This document shows positions 32,703 through 41,060 of a stretch of 64,000 nt of DNA, piece after piece. Where the stretch lies: positions 62,001 to 126,000 of the forward strand of contig CAKSIJ010000006.1 of assembly GCA_934462715.1 (NCBI GenBank), written 5' to 3'. The stretch's first letter is position 1. Each line of letters starts with the position of its first letter. The notes beneath the pieces were generated by a model. The model was not told the origin of the DNA, did no database searches, and saw only the letters and a program-made list of their open reading frames with translations. The DNA is from an uncultured Clostridia bacterium (GTDB taxonomy: Bacteria; Bacillota; Clostridia; UBA1381). A program made the translations under genes and the position numbers.

Positions 32703-32984
32703 ATGACGGAACAAAAAATCAAACAAGACGGTATTCCGATAGGCGAAAATATAAGAAGAATAAGAAAGCAAAAAGGTTTAAAACAGGTTGAAACAGTGAG
32801 GGAGCTTCAGCTGATGGGCATAGATATGACAAGGGAATCATTCGTGAAAATAGAAAGAGGAATTCAGCATATTTATGCAAGTCAGCTAAAGGCAATTAAA
32901 GAGGTACTCGACACATCTTATGAAGAATTGTTTAAAGAACAAAATAATAGGCAGGAAAACAAATTATTTATCAACAATAATTAA
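32703..32984 (+). CDS. Xre-family helix-turn-helix DNA-binding protein
   Basis: 93 residues. A Cro/C1-type HTH (about 16-76: IGENIRRIRKQKGLKQVETV, then TRESFVKIERGIQHIYASQLKAIKEVL) fills most of the protein, with a polar tail. Stand-alone Xre proteins like this often regulate neighbouring or remote genes; the target is unknown. SD GAGGTGA. It has its own promoter; gap begins 189 bases downstream with another promoter. Confidence 0.85.
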   Translation: MTEQKIKQDGIPIGENIRRIRKQKGLKQVETVRELQLMGIDMTRESFVKIERGIQHIYASQLKAIKEVLDTSYEELFKEQNNRQENKLFINNN

Positions 32985-33075
32985 GCCAACACTACAAAAT
33001 CTACAAAAAAATCATGCCTAAGATTGATTAATATACACAAAAAATAAAAAAATGATAAAATATTAACATTAACTA

Positions 33076-33104
33076 TTGTATATTTTGGAATTTTGATGTA
33101 AAAT
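33076..33104 (+). promoter_or_regulatory. gap promoter
   Basis: TTGTAT (33076-33081), 17 bp, TAAAAT (33099-33104), 69 bases before the ATG in a very AT-rich context. Confidence 0.6.
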
Positions 33105-33173
33105 ATATAATGATAAGCAATGTATATTGTATGTTTGCTTATATAATTAAATAATTATATGGAGGAATTTACT

Positions 33174-34205
33174 ATGTCAGTAAAAGTTGCAATTAACGGT
33201 TTCGGACGTATCGGACGTCTTGCATTCAGACAGATGTTCGGTGCAGAGGGTTATGAGGTTGTTGCCATCAACGATTTAACAGATCCTAAAATGTTGGCTA
33301 ACCTTCTTAAATATGATACTGCCCAGGGTGGATACTGTGGTAAGATCGGCGAAGGTCTTCACACAGTAGAAGCAGGCGAGGGTTCAATCACTGTAGACGG
33401 CAAGAAGATCACAATCTACGCTGAAAAGGACGCAAAGGATTTGCCTTGGGGCGAAATCGGCGTTGACGTTGTTCTTGAGTGTACAGGTTTCTATACATCA
33501 AAGGAAAAGTCACAGGCTCACATTGACGCAGGCGCTAAAAAGGTTGTTATTTCAGCTCCGGCAGGAAAAGACCTTAAGACAATCGTTTACAGCGTAAACG
33601 AAAAGACTCTTACAAAGGACGATACAATCATTTCTGCTGCTTCCTGCACAACAAACTGCCTCGCTCCTATGGCTAAGGCTCTTAACGACTATGCTCCTAT
33701 TCAGTCGGGTATCATGTCAACAATCCACGCTTACACAGGCGACCAGATGATTCTTGACGGTCCTCACAGAAAGGGAGACTTAAGAAGAGCAAGAGCAGGT
33801 GCTGCAAACATCGTTCCTAACTCAACAGGTGCTGCTAAGGCTATCGGTCTTGTTATTCCGGAACTCAACGGCAAGCTCATCGGTTCTGCACAAAGAGTTC
33901 CCGTTCCTACCGGTTCAACAACAATTCTTACAGCTGTTGTTAAGGGTAAGGACGTAACAGCTGAGGGTATCAACGCTGCTATGAAGGCTGCTGCTTCCGA
34001 AAGCTTCGGATACAACGAAGATCAGATCGTTTCTTCAGACGTTATCGGCATGAGATACGGTTCATTGTTCGACGCTACTCAGACAATGGTATCACCTATC
34101 GGCGACGATCTCTATGAGGTTCAGGTTGTATCATGGTACGACAATGAAAACTCATACACAAGCCAGATGGTTAGAACAATTAAGTATTTTGCTGAATTGA
34201 ACTAA
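33174..34205 (+). CDS. gap: Glyceraldehyde-3-phosphate dehydrogenase
   Basis: Glycolytic enzyme: oxidises and phosphorylates glyceraldehyde 3-phosphate with NAD. 343 residues with GFGRIGRLAFRQ in the NAD domain and the active-site Cys in SCTTNCLAPM (near residue 154), plus the GAAQNIIP-like GAANIVPNSTGAAKA. Codon use is visibly biased to highly expressed codons (GGT, GCT, AAC, ATC), unlike most neighbours. ATG 33174 follows GGAGGAATTTACT. Monocistronic with strong terminator. Confidence 0.97.
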   Translation: MSVKVAINGFGRIGRLAFRQMFGAEGYEVVAINDLTDPKMLANLLKYDTAQGGYCGKIGEGLHTVEAGEGSITVDGKKITIYAEKDAKDLPWGEIGVDVVLECTGFYTSKEKSQAHIDAGAKKVVISAPAGKDLKTIVYSVNEKTLTKDDTIISAASCTTNCLAPMAKALNDYAPIQSGIMSTIHAYTGDQMILDGPHRKGDLRRARAGAANIVPNSTGAAKAIGLVIPELNGKLIGSAQRVPVPTGSTTILTAVVKGKDVTAEGINAAMKAAASESFGYNEDQIVSSDVIGMRYGSLFDATQTMVSPIGDDLYEVQVVSWYDNENSYTSQMVRTIKYFAELN

Positions 34206-34220
34206 GTATTGCTGAATTTA

Positions 34221-34261
34221 CGGCGTACAAGTATTTAAACGGTGCTTGTACGCCGTTTTTA
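34221..34261 (+). terminator. gap terminator
   Basis: 11-bp stem CGGCGTACAAG (34221-34231), CTTGTACGCCG (34245-34255), then six T. Confidence 0.92.
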
Positions 34262-34264
34262 AAT

Positions 34265-34404
34265 TGCCCATCTTGCCATCTTTTTCGAGGGGTAGCGAAG
34301 CCGGCTGAATGGCTCTGACAATTCGGTGAATTGTCAGAGCCATTCAGTGACCGAACCGCAGCGAGCAGTACCGTTGTACGGCACTGCTCGCTGCAAGATG
34401 GCAA
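34265..34404. other. Three-way-junction-like structured element (RNA or MITE-type repeat)
   Basis: An outer stem TTGCCATCTT (34273-34282) with AAGATGGCAA (34395-34404) encloses two perfect hairpins. Hairpin 1 has 19-bp arms (34305-34323, 34329-34347) with loop CGGTG. Hairpin 2 has a 12-bp arm pair (34358-34369, 34383-34394), one mismatch, four more pairs and loop TGT. No ORF. It could be a structured RNA or a small non-autonomous mobile repeat. Confidence 0.6.
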
Positions 34405-34455
34405 TCTGAACAATTTTTCGGGCTCTTTGCAACCGGGAAAGGAGTCATAATAATT

Positions 34456-35127
34456 ATGAATATATTCGGAAATAATAAGGTAATCTGTGTATGCTGCAAG
34501 GAAAGAATGTCCGAAATGAATATGGCTGTAAAATATGAGGATATAGGCATATGCACGGATTGTATAAAAAGATTTTCTCCGATTCCGAAGGACAGTCCCG
34601 CGGACGTAGGAGAATATGTAAATTACATAGTATCGGGATTTTATTTTAACGAGGAAATAAGGAAATTACTTCATCGGTTTAAATTTGGATACGAATACAG
34701 GCTCGGTGAGCTGTTGGCGGAAATGATTTTTGAAAATATAAATTGCGTGCCGGGAATTAAAGACTTTGACATTGCAGCGGCGATACCGCTGTCCAGAAAA
34801 CGTCTTTTTCAGAGAGAGTTTAACCAATCCGAAATACTTGCGGACAATATATCCAAGCGGCTCGGAATACCTTTTGTGAGATGCGTGTACCGTACAAAGC
34901 ATACTGCGGCACAAAGCACGCTTTCTGCTCGAGAGAGAACAAGCAATATAAGCAACGCATTTATCGCTGATGAGAAAAAGGTTAAGGGAAAACGCATACT
35001 TTTGTTTGACGATACCGTAACAACCGGTGCGACAATAAACGAGTGTGCGCGTGAATTGAGAAATAAAGGCGCAAAGGACGTTGTCGGAATATCGGCGGCA
35101 AAGGTCAGAACAAAAGTATTTTGTTAA
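34456..35127 (+). CDS. comF: ComF family phosphoribosyltransferase-like protein
   Basis: Associated with DNA uptake and natural transformation in competent Firmicutes; biochemical role of the PRTase domain is unclear. The 223-residue product has an N-terminal zinc ribbon (CVCCKERM ... CTDC), then the PRTase fold with RLFQREFNQSE and the PRPP-binding loop LLFDDTVTTGATINEC. SD AAAGGAG. Its stop overlaps the convergent metallophosphoesterase stop by four bases. No other com gene is in the window apart from the ComEB-like deaminase. Confidence 0.9.
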   Translation: MNIFGNNKVICVCCKERMSEMNMAVKYEDIGICTDCIKRFSPIPKDSPADVGEYVNYIVSGFYFNEEIRKLLHRFKFGYEYRLGELLAEMIFENINCVPGIKDFDIAAAIPLSRKRLFQREFNQSEILADNISKRLGIPFVRCVYRTKHTAAQSTLSARERTSNISNAFIADEKKVKGKRILLFDDTVTTGATINECARELRNKGAKDVVGISAAKVRTKVFC

Positions 35128-35828
35128 TTGCACAGCTTTTGCGGAACGAAGCCGTGGTAGTCGCATGAGGCAAGCAGAAATTTTATTCCGTCGCGCTCGC
35201 CCTCAACAACGTTTTTGTACACAGCATTATGTATATGACCGTATACGCACATTGAAACGCTGTATTTCTTCATCAGCTCGGAAAATCCGCTTTCGGGTAT
35301 ATCCGGAGTCAGCGGAGGATAGTGCATAAATACAATGATTTTTTCGGGTGACTGCTTCATTGCAGCTTGCAGAGATAATTCCAGTCTGCCGAGTTCGCGC
35401 TCGTATATGCGCCTGTCATCGTCCGAAGCGTTTCCCGAGCCCAAGTAACTCCACCCTCTTGTACCGCACAGTGCCGTTGTATTATACATAAATGCATTGT
35501 TTTGCAGAAAATCTATAGTTTTAAAATCGTTATCCGCAAGAAATTTTTTTAGCTTTGACATGGTTTCCCACCAAAAGTCATGATTACCCTTTAAAAGTAT
35601 TTTTTTCCCGGGAAGATCTTCAATAAATTTGAAATCGGGAATACTTTGTTCAAGATATGTCGCCCATGAAAAATCACCCGGGAGAACAACCGTATCGTTG
35701 TCGGTTATTATGTTTTTCCAGTTATCGTGAATACGTTCAACATAGTTTGTCCATCTGCTTCCGAATATATCCATCGGCTTGTCTATTCCTATCGGAAGAT
35801 GAAGATCGGAAATTGTGTACAGTGCCAT
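35124..35828 (-). CDS. Metallophosphoesterase
   Basis: 234-residue calcineurin-like phosphoesterase. The five-block signature is complete: SDLHLP, GDFSW, KGNHDFWW, FMHYPP and YGHIH. Likely a cytoplasmic phosphodiesterase or phosphatase of the YkuE/MPPE type; substrate unknown. Start overlaps the miaA stop (shared base 35828), so it is the last gene of the yqfC operon and translationally coupled. Confidence 0.9.
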   Translation of the reverse strand: MALYTISDLHLPIGIDKPMDIFGSRWTNYVERIHDNWKNIITDNDTVVLPGDFSWATYLEQSIPDFKFIEDLPGKKILLKGNHDFWWETMSKLKKFLADNDFKTIDFLQNNAFMYNTTALCGTRGWSYLGSGNASDDDRRIYERELGRLELSLQAAMKQSPEKIIVFMHYPPLTPDIPESGFSELMKKYSVSMCVYGHIHNAVYKNVVEGERDGIKFLLASCDYHGFVPQKLCN

Positions 35829-36790
35829 TAATTAACTCCTTTTGCGGTTTGGTTGTGGGGGCAGCTGCTTTTACTCAGCAATTCTGCCGCCTGCTCAAAA
35901 AGGTTGTCCCCGTACGGTATCCATGTGATACGTTCGTCACGGTTAAACCAGGTCAGCTGTCTTTTGGCATAATGTCTTGTGCCGAGCTTGATTTTTTCGG
36001 TTGCTTCATCAAGCGAGGCTTCCCCTCTTAAATATTCAAGAATTTCCTTGTAACCGATTCCCTGCATTGACAGCATTGCGTTTGCATATCCCATATCGCA
36101 AAGCCGCTTTACTTCGTCAACCAGTCCCTGCTCAATCATCATATCGACGCGCATATTGATTTTGTTGTAAAGCTCTGCTCTGTTTGTGTCGATTGCCATC
36201 ATCACGGGAAAATATCTCGATTCTTTCTTTTTTGTTTCCTCCTGGTGTGCGGAAATCGGTATTCCCGTCATTTGGTAAAACTCTATTGCACGGATTATCC
36301 GCCTTACGTTGTTTTTGTGTATTCGTTCTGCAGAAGTCGGATCAAAGCTTTTCAGCTCGTCAACGAGAAAATCAATACCCTTTTCCGAAGCAGTTTTTTC
36401 AAGCTCGTTTCTGATTGACGTGTCATTGTCGTTTTCAAGAAAATCCACATCATCAACCAACGATTTGATGTAAAGCCCCGTACCGCCGACAACAATCGGC
36501 AGCTTCCCTCTTGACGATATTTCTTCTGCAAGCTTGTGCGCGGCATCAACGTATTGAGCAACCGAGAATTTTTCGTCGGGGTTTATAATGTCTATCATGT
36601 GGTGGGCAATACCGCACCGTTCTTCAATTGTCGGTTTTGCCGTACCGATATCCATGTATCGGTAAATCTGCATACTGTCGGCTGAAATTATTTCTCCGTT
36701 AAATTCCTGTGCAAGCCGAACCGAAAGTGCTGTTTTTCCGGAGGCGGTCGGACCTCCGATTACTGCAATTTTTATTTTATCTCCCGCTAT
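35828..36790 (-). CDS. miaA: tRNA dimethylallyltransferase, probable non-ATG start
   Basis: Adds an isopentenyl group to A37 of tRNAs reading UNN codons. The P-loop GGPTASGKT lies near the N-terminus, then the substrate motif SADSMQIYRYMDIGTAKPT, DIINPDEKFSVAQY and the C-terminal GTRHYAKRQLTWFNR. The first ATG in frame (36673) is inside SADSMQIY and would delete the P-loop. Between the upstream TGA (36848-36850) and the P-loop there is no ATG, GTG or TTG. AAGGAGG (36800-36806) stands nine bases before ATA (36788-36790) and six before ATC (36791-36793). I take ATA as the working start, giving 320 residues. Either rare start codons or a sequence error. Confidence 0.9.
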   Translation of the reverse strand: MAGDKIKIAVIGGPTASGKTALSVRLAQEFNGEIISADSMQIYRYMDIGTAKPTIEERCGIAHHMIDIINPDEKFSVAQYVDAAHKLAEEISSRGKLPIVVGGTGLYIKSLVDDVDFLENDNDTSIRNELEKTASEKGIDFLVDELKSFDPTSAERIHKNNVRRIIRAIEFYQMTGIPISAHQEETKKKESRYFPVMMAIDTNRAELYNKINMRVDMMIEQGLVDEVKRLCDMGYANAMLSMQGIGYKEILEYLRGEASLDEATEKIKLGTRHYAKRQLTWFNRDERITWIPYGDNLFEQAAELLSKSSCPHNQTAKGVN

Positions 36791-36819
36791 GATGTCCGCC
36801 CTCCTTTTATATGCGCCTT

Positions 36820-37785
36820 TTATTGATTCTCTCTCAAAAGTATAAAGTCACATTCCTCCTGAGATAAACCGGCGTCGGCACCGTTCATTGAATCTTTAAG
36901 CTGCGTTAAATTCTTACAGCCGATAATCGGAATTGTCTGAAAAGCGCCGTTGTATATCAATGAAGCGATTACAGTTTCTCCAATCGTTGCATTGTGATTT
37001 TCGGCAACGGTTTTGATGTTTTCAAAGATTTTAAGATTAGTATCCGACAGATAACGGTCCTTTGCCTTTTCGCTCAGAGCTGCAATACCGCCGTTTGCAA
37101 GCTTTGAGAAAAAACCCTTTGCCTGTGAGGCAAAAGCAAAAACGCTCAAATCATGGTTTGAAAAATAATCATATTCATTATCATTCATTAAAACAAGCGT
37201 GGGATCATTGTTTTCGATTACGGCACGCGCAGGGCTGTATTGAATCTGACTTGAAATCAGCTTTGCATATCCGTTCTTTTCGGCATATTCATTAGCCTCG
37301 TTAATTCTTTCGCACGTCCAGTTCGACATACCGATGTATCTTGTTTTACCTTTTTTAACAAGAGTATTCAGGGTGTCCATGATTTCGCCGGCGGCAATGG
37401 AGGCATCATCTCTGTGCAGCCAGTAAATATCTATATAATCAACCCCGAGATTTTTTAAGCTGTTGTCAATATCGCTTTCTATTTCCTTTCGTGAAAGACG
37501 GGAAATGCTCATATCCGAAGTTTTCGGGTGTCCGCCCTTTGTTGATATAAAGAGCTTGTCCCTGTTGTGCTTGCTTTTCAGCCATTTTCCGATAAGCTTT
37601 TCGCTGATATGCTCATCTTCGCCACCGTATACCGAAGCGGTATCAATAACGTTTCCCCCAAGCTCACAGTAATTGTCAAGCAAAGAGATTGACATACCGG
37701 AATCGAGAGCGGAGCCGTATACGTCCGTTCCGAGGGCAATACGGCTGATTTTGTCCGTTGTTCCTTTTAAAATATCATATTTCAT
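36820..37785 (-). CDS. Aldo/keto reductase
   Basis: 321-residue NADPH-dependent oxidoreductase with the AKR TIM barrel. Catalytic tetrad positions are visible: Asp and Tyr in VIDTASVYGG, Lys in FISTKGGHP and His in YWLHRDD. The substrate is unknown. ATG 37785 was preferred over TTG 37791. Lies between the dCMP deaminase gene (3-base gap) and miaA within the operon, an unusual guest in this otherwise RNA/DNA-maintenance block. Confidence 0.9.
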   Translation of the reverse strand: MKYDILKGTTDKISRIALGTDVYGSALDSGMSISLLDNYCELGGNVIDTASVYGGEDEHISEKLIGKWLKSKHNRDKLFISTKGGHPKTSDMSISRLSRKEIESDIDNSLKNLGVDYIDIYWLHRDDASIAAGEIMDTLNTLVKKGKTRYIGMSNWTCERINEANEYAEKNGYAKLISSQIQYSPARAVIENNDPTLVLMNDNEYDYFSNHDLSVFAFASQAKGFFSKLANGGIAALSEKAKDRYLSDTNLKIFENIKTVAENHNATIGETVIASLIYNGAFQTIPIIGCKNLTQLKDSMNGADAGLSQEECDFILLRENQ

Positions 37786-37787
37786 AA

Positions 37788-38276
37788 TCAATACCCCATT
37801 TTCCCCTCAAGGGATTCGTCACTGTCAATCCAGTCCTGAACGATTATGGTTCTGTAATCATCGGGAGTGTCACGGATAATGACCTCCTTTATTCCCGAAT
37901 TTATAACCATTCTTTTGCACATCGAACAGCAGCAGCTGTTCGGGACTAATTCGCCGCTTGCGGCTTCAAGTCCGACAAGGTACAGCGACGCACCGATCAT
38001 ATCACGTCTTGAAGCGGATATAATGGCATTGGCTTCTGCGTGTACGCTTCTGCACATTTCGTATCGCTCTCCCCTGGGGATTTTAAGCTCACAGCGTATG
38101 CACACGCCGAGATCGTTGCAGTTTTTTCTTCCTCTCGGCGCACCGACATAACCGGTTGAAATTATTTCATCGTTATGTACGATTATCGCACCGTAGTTCC
38201 GTCTGAGGCAGGTACCTCTTTCGGCTACGGTCTGTGCAATGTCGAGGTAATAGTTTTTTTTGTCGCGCCTTGTCAT
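37788..38276 (-). CDS. dCMP/cytidine deaminase family protein (ComEB-like)
   Basis: 162 residues. Zinc-dependent deaminase with HAEANAI (zinc His and catalytic Glu) and CSMCKRMVINSG (two zinc Cys). The N-terminal block RDKKNYYLDIAQTVAERGTC and the GYVGAPRG loop are characteristic of deoxycytidylate deaminases, which feed dUMP for thymidylate synthesis. ATG 38276 follows AGGACGGTG; the 38309 start lies upstream of the SD. Confidence 0.9.
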   Translation of the reverse strand: MTRRDKKNYYLDIAQTVAERGTCLRRNYGAIIVHNDEIISTGYVGAPRGRKNCNDLGVCIRCELKIPRGERYEMCRSVHAEANAIISASRRDMIGASLYLVGLEAASGELVPNSCCCSMCKRMVINSGIKEVIIRDTPDDYRTIIVQDWIDSDESLEGKMGY

Positions 38277-38324
38277 TTTTGTACACCGTCCTTTTAAATA
38301 ATTGTGCACCGTAAAATACGGCTG

Positions 38325-39062
38325 TCAGCAGGATATTTTCTTATAATAATCAAGTGAGGAAAGTCTTTTTTCCGTGTGGTATTGCGCATATTTTTCGGCT
38401 ATTTCGCTGATTGCTTTCATAACGTCTTGAGAAGCGTTAAAGGAGAACATTTTTTTTGTATCTGCTTCAAATATATATTTCAGCGCATGATAAATTCCCG
38501 AATCAACGGGAAAATCCGACGCTGTCCTGCATTCGGAGCAGACAATGCAGCCCTTTGAGCAGGAGAAAGCGCATATACCGTTTGCCGAACCGCAGGAGCA
38601 GCAGCCAAGATTGGGCATATATCCTGCATAGGCTGTTGCTTTAAGCTCAAATACAGCCTTTACGGTATCGGGAGAAACATTTTTTTGAGAAAGCGCATAT
38701 ATGCAGTTAAGCAGAAGTGACAGCAGCGGCGGCTCGGGCATATCGGTATTGATAAGCGAATATGTCAGATCGCACATATACACGCAAAGCGAGAGCTTCA
38801 CAATATCCTCCTGGACCGAAAAAAAGCTTTCTATAATTTCGGAGCTTTGTATATTCATAATATCATGATTGCTTTTATACAGAATATAATCTCCGTATGA
38901 GAGAAATTGTGCAGACGCACTGTTTTTGCTTCGTATGCTTTTTGCGCCGTAAGCGCACGCCTTGATTATACCGTACTCATGCGTGAAAATGGTGAGTATT
39001 CTGTTTGCTTCTCCGAAAGAGGTCTGTTTAATTACAATACCTCTTGCTTTAACGGTTTTCAT
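38325..39062 (-). CDS. recO: DNA repair protein RecO
   Basis: Loads RecA onto SSB-coated single-stranded DNA in the RecFOR pathway. 245 residues with the N-terminal OB fold (ARGIVIKQTSFGEANRILTIFT, GIIKACAYGAKS) and a C-terminal zinc site (CCSCG ... CSECR). It follows era by 11 bases, the conserved Firmicute gene order. Confidence 0.95.
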   Translation of the reverse strand: MKTVKARGIVIKQTSFGEANRILTIFTHEYGIIKACAYGAKSIRSKNSASAQFLSYGDYILYKSNHDIMNIQSSEIIESFFSVQEDIVKLSLCVYMCDLTYSLINTDMPEPPLLSLLLNCIYALSQKNVSPDTVKAVFELKATAYAGYMPNLGCCSCGSANGICAFSCSKGCIVCSECRTASDFPVDSGIYHALKYIFEADTKKMFSFNASQDVMKAISEIAEKYAQYHTEKRLSSLDYYKKISC

Positions 39063-39073
39063 AATATCCGCCC

Positions 39074-39970
39074 TTATTCCTCAAATCCGAAGTTTTTAAT
39101 TAAGCTGTTGTTGTTTCTCCAGTCTGTTTTCACCTTAACCCAGAGCTGTAAAAAAACCTGCTTGCCAAGCATTTCCTCAATATCTGTTCTTGACAGCGAG
39201 CCTATTTTTTTGAGCATTTCGCCGTTTTTGCCGATAATAATACCCTTGTGAGAAGCCTTTTCGCAGTATATGCTTGCGGAGATTTCAACGATTTTTTCAA
39301 GCTCCTTCATTTTTTCTATTTCAATAGCGATTCCGTGCGGAATTTCCTTGTCAAGAAGCCAAAGCATTTTTTCGCGGATAATTTCCGCCGCAATCTGCTT
39401 TTCGGGCTGATCCGTTACGGCGTCGTCATAATAATACTGAGGGCCGGGCTTGATGTATTGTCTTATATTGTTCATCAGCACCTCCATGCCGTCGCCCGAT
39501 TTAGCGCTTATGGGAATTATTGCTTCAAAATTGCAGAGGTTTGAATAGTCTGCGATAATGGGAAGAAGCATATCCTTTCTTACGGAGTCTATTTTGTTCA
39601 GTACAAGAATACACGGAACACCGCTGCCTTCGATTGATTTTGCAATGGATTCTTCAAGCGGCTGAATACCCTTTGTAACGTCCGCCATAAAAACTATAAG
39701 ATCGGTTTCGTTCATTGAATCCTTTGCGGTTTTAACCATAAATTCGCCCAGCTTGTTGTGAGGCTTGTGGATCCCGGGGGTATCGGTGAAGATAATCTGT
39801 TCGTCCTCGGTTGTGTAGATTGCGAGAATTTTGTTTCGTGTTGTCTGCGGCTTGTCTGATATTATGGCAATTTTCTGACCGGCAATTCTGTTTAAAAGAG
39901 TAGATTTCCCTACGTTTGCCATGCCGACTATCGAAACAAAGCCGGATTTAAAGTCTTTTTTGTTGTTCAT
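39074..39970 (-). CDS. era: GTPase Era
   Basis: Binds the 3' end of 16S rRNA and checks 30S assembly. 298 residues with G1 GMANVGKST, the effector region NKILAIYT, G3 DTPGIH, G4 NKID, and a C-terminal KH domain (IIGKNGEMLKKIG). SD AAAGGACAAC. Between dgkA and recO. A near-perfect GC stem (about 39991-40028) precedes it without a T-run. Confidence 0.97.
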   Translation of the reverse strand: MNNKKDFKSGFVSIVGMANVGKSTLLNRIAGQKIAIISDKPQTTRNKILAIYTTEDEQIIFTDTPGIHKPHNKLGEFMVKTAKDSMNETDLIVFMADVTKGIQPLEESIAKSIEGSGVPCILVLNKIDSVRKDMLLPIIADYSNLCNFEAIIPISAKSGDGMEVLMNNIRQYIKPGPQYYYDDAVTDQPEKQIAAEIIREKMLWLLDKEIPHGIAIEIEKMKELEKIVEISASIYCEKASHKGIIIGKNGEMLKKIGSLSRTDIEEMLGKQVFLQLWVKVKTDWRNNNSLIKNFGFEE

Positions 39971-40089
39971 GTTGTTGTCCTTTCGTTAATGTGCGGCTTG
40001 CGGATAACTGTAAAACCGCAGCCGCCCAAAATGTATCGTATGCAAGTAATAATATAAATATTTTTGATTGTATCTGAAATATACAATCA

Positions 40090-40566
40090 TTATTCCGTCC
40101 CGGATTTTATCTTTCCGCCCAATATTATAAAGAGTATATCGGCTGTGCCTAACGCTATGCACGGCAAATAAACGGTCGGCGAGGAAAAAACACAGCTCAG
40201 AGCCGACTGTATTTTTTGTATATCCAAAAACAGGAAACAGCCTGTTATCACAGATATTACAGCGGCAAACAAAACCGCACCTGCCGCCGTATCCTTTGCG
40301 GTTTTTGCGGTCTGCAATCTTTCGGAGGTGGCAGTGTCAACTGCATTTTCAACGGCGGTATTAATAAGCTCCGCAGTTATTACCAAGCCGATTGCAAGAA
40401 AAAGTATCGCCCATTCGCTCCTGTTAAGACCGTAAAAGTACGCAAACAGAATTATGAGGTTTGCAATTGAGAAATGTATTCTCATGTTTCTTTCGGTGAC
40501 GAACGGTTTTAAAAGCCCCGAAACGGCGCATTTCAGACTTTTCGCAAAGCTTCTGTTCTTTTTCAT
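40090..40566 (-). CDS. dgkA: Diacylglycerol/undecaprenol kinase (DgkA family)
   Basis: Small integral membrane kinase; the Gram-positive members phosphorylate undecaprenol for cell-wall carrier recycling. 158 residues, longer than the usual 120-135 because of a fourth hydrophobic segment at the C-terminus. Signature AELINTAVENAVD with catalytic Glu and the KTAKDTAAGAV block. The start overlaps the ybeY stop (ATGA), so translation is coupled. Confidence 0.93.
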   Translation of the reverse strand: MKKNRSFAKSLKCAVSGLLKPFVTERNMRIHFSIANLIILFAYFYGLNRSEWAILFLAIGLVITAELINTAVENAVDTATSERLQTAKTAKDTAAGAVLFAAVISVITGCFLFLDIQKIQSALSCVFSSPTVYLPCIALGTADILFIILGGKIKSGTE

Positions 40567-41060
40567 AACTTATCTCTTGTAATACCCATCGATTTGAGTA
40601 TTTCCTCCTGACGGCGGAACATTTCCTGTTCTGTGTTTTCGCAGCCCTCGTGGTCATAACCCAAAAGGTGAAGCATTGAATGTACTGTCAGAAAAGCAAT
40701 TTCCCTTTTAAAGGAATGACCGTATTCCTTTGCCTGCTCCTCGGCACGCTTTGCGCATAAAACGATGTCGCCGAGAAGGATAAGATCCCCGTCACAGTCA
40801 AAATCGGAATCGGTGATGTTTCCGTCCCGGTCAAATTCAAGAATAGGGAAAGAAAGCACGTCTGTTACCGAATCCTTGCCCCTGTGCAGTGCATTTAGCG
40901 AGCGTATTTCCTCCGAATCCACTATTGTTACGCTTACCTCTGCGTCAAAATTACATTCCTCGTATTTGAGAACCGCATTTACGCAGTCCTTTATCAAGTC
41001 AACTGTTTCGTCAGTTATTTCTATTTCGTTTTGCTCGTTCTCTGTCAGAATTTCTGTCAT
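40563..41060 (-). CDS. ybeY: Endoribonuclease YbeY
   Basis: Single-strand RNA nuclease for 16S rRNA 3' maturation and quality control. 165 residues with the zinc motif HSMLHLLGYDH and the upstream SVTDVLSFP. ATG 41060 has AGGAGAAAAG; the longer frame to 41135 has no SD. The start lies 50 bases inside phoH. Confidence 0.96.
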   Translation of the reverse strand: MTEILTENEQNEIEITDETVDLIKDCVNAVLKYEECNFDAEVSVTIVDSEEIRSLNALHRGKDSVTDVLSFPILEFDRDGNITDSDFDCDGDLILLGDIVLCAKRAEEQAKEYGHSFKREIAFLTVHSMLHLLGYDHEGCENTEQEMFRRQEEILKSMGITRDKL

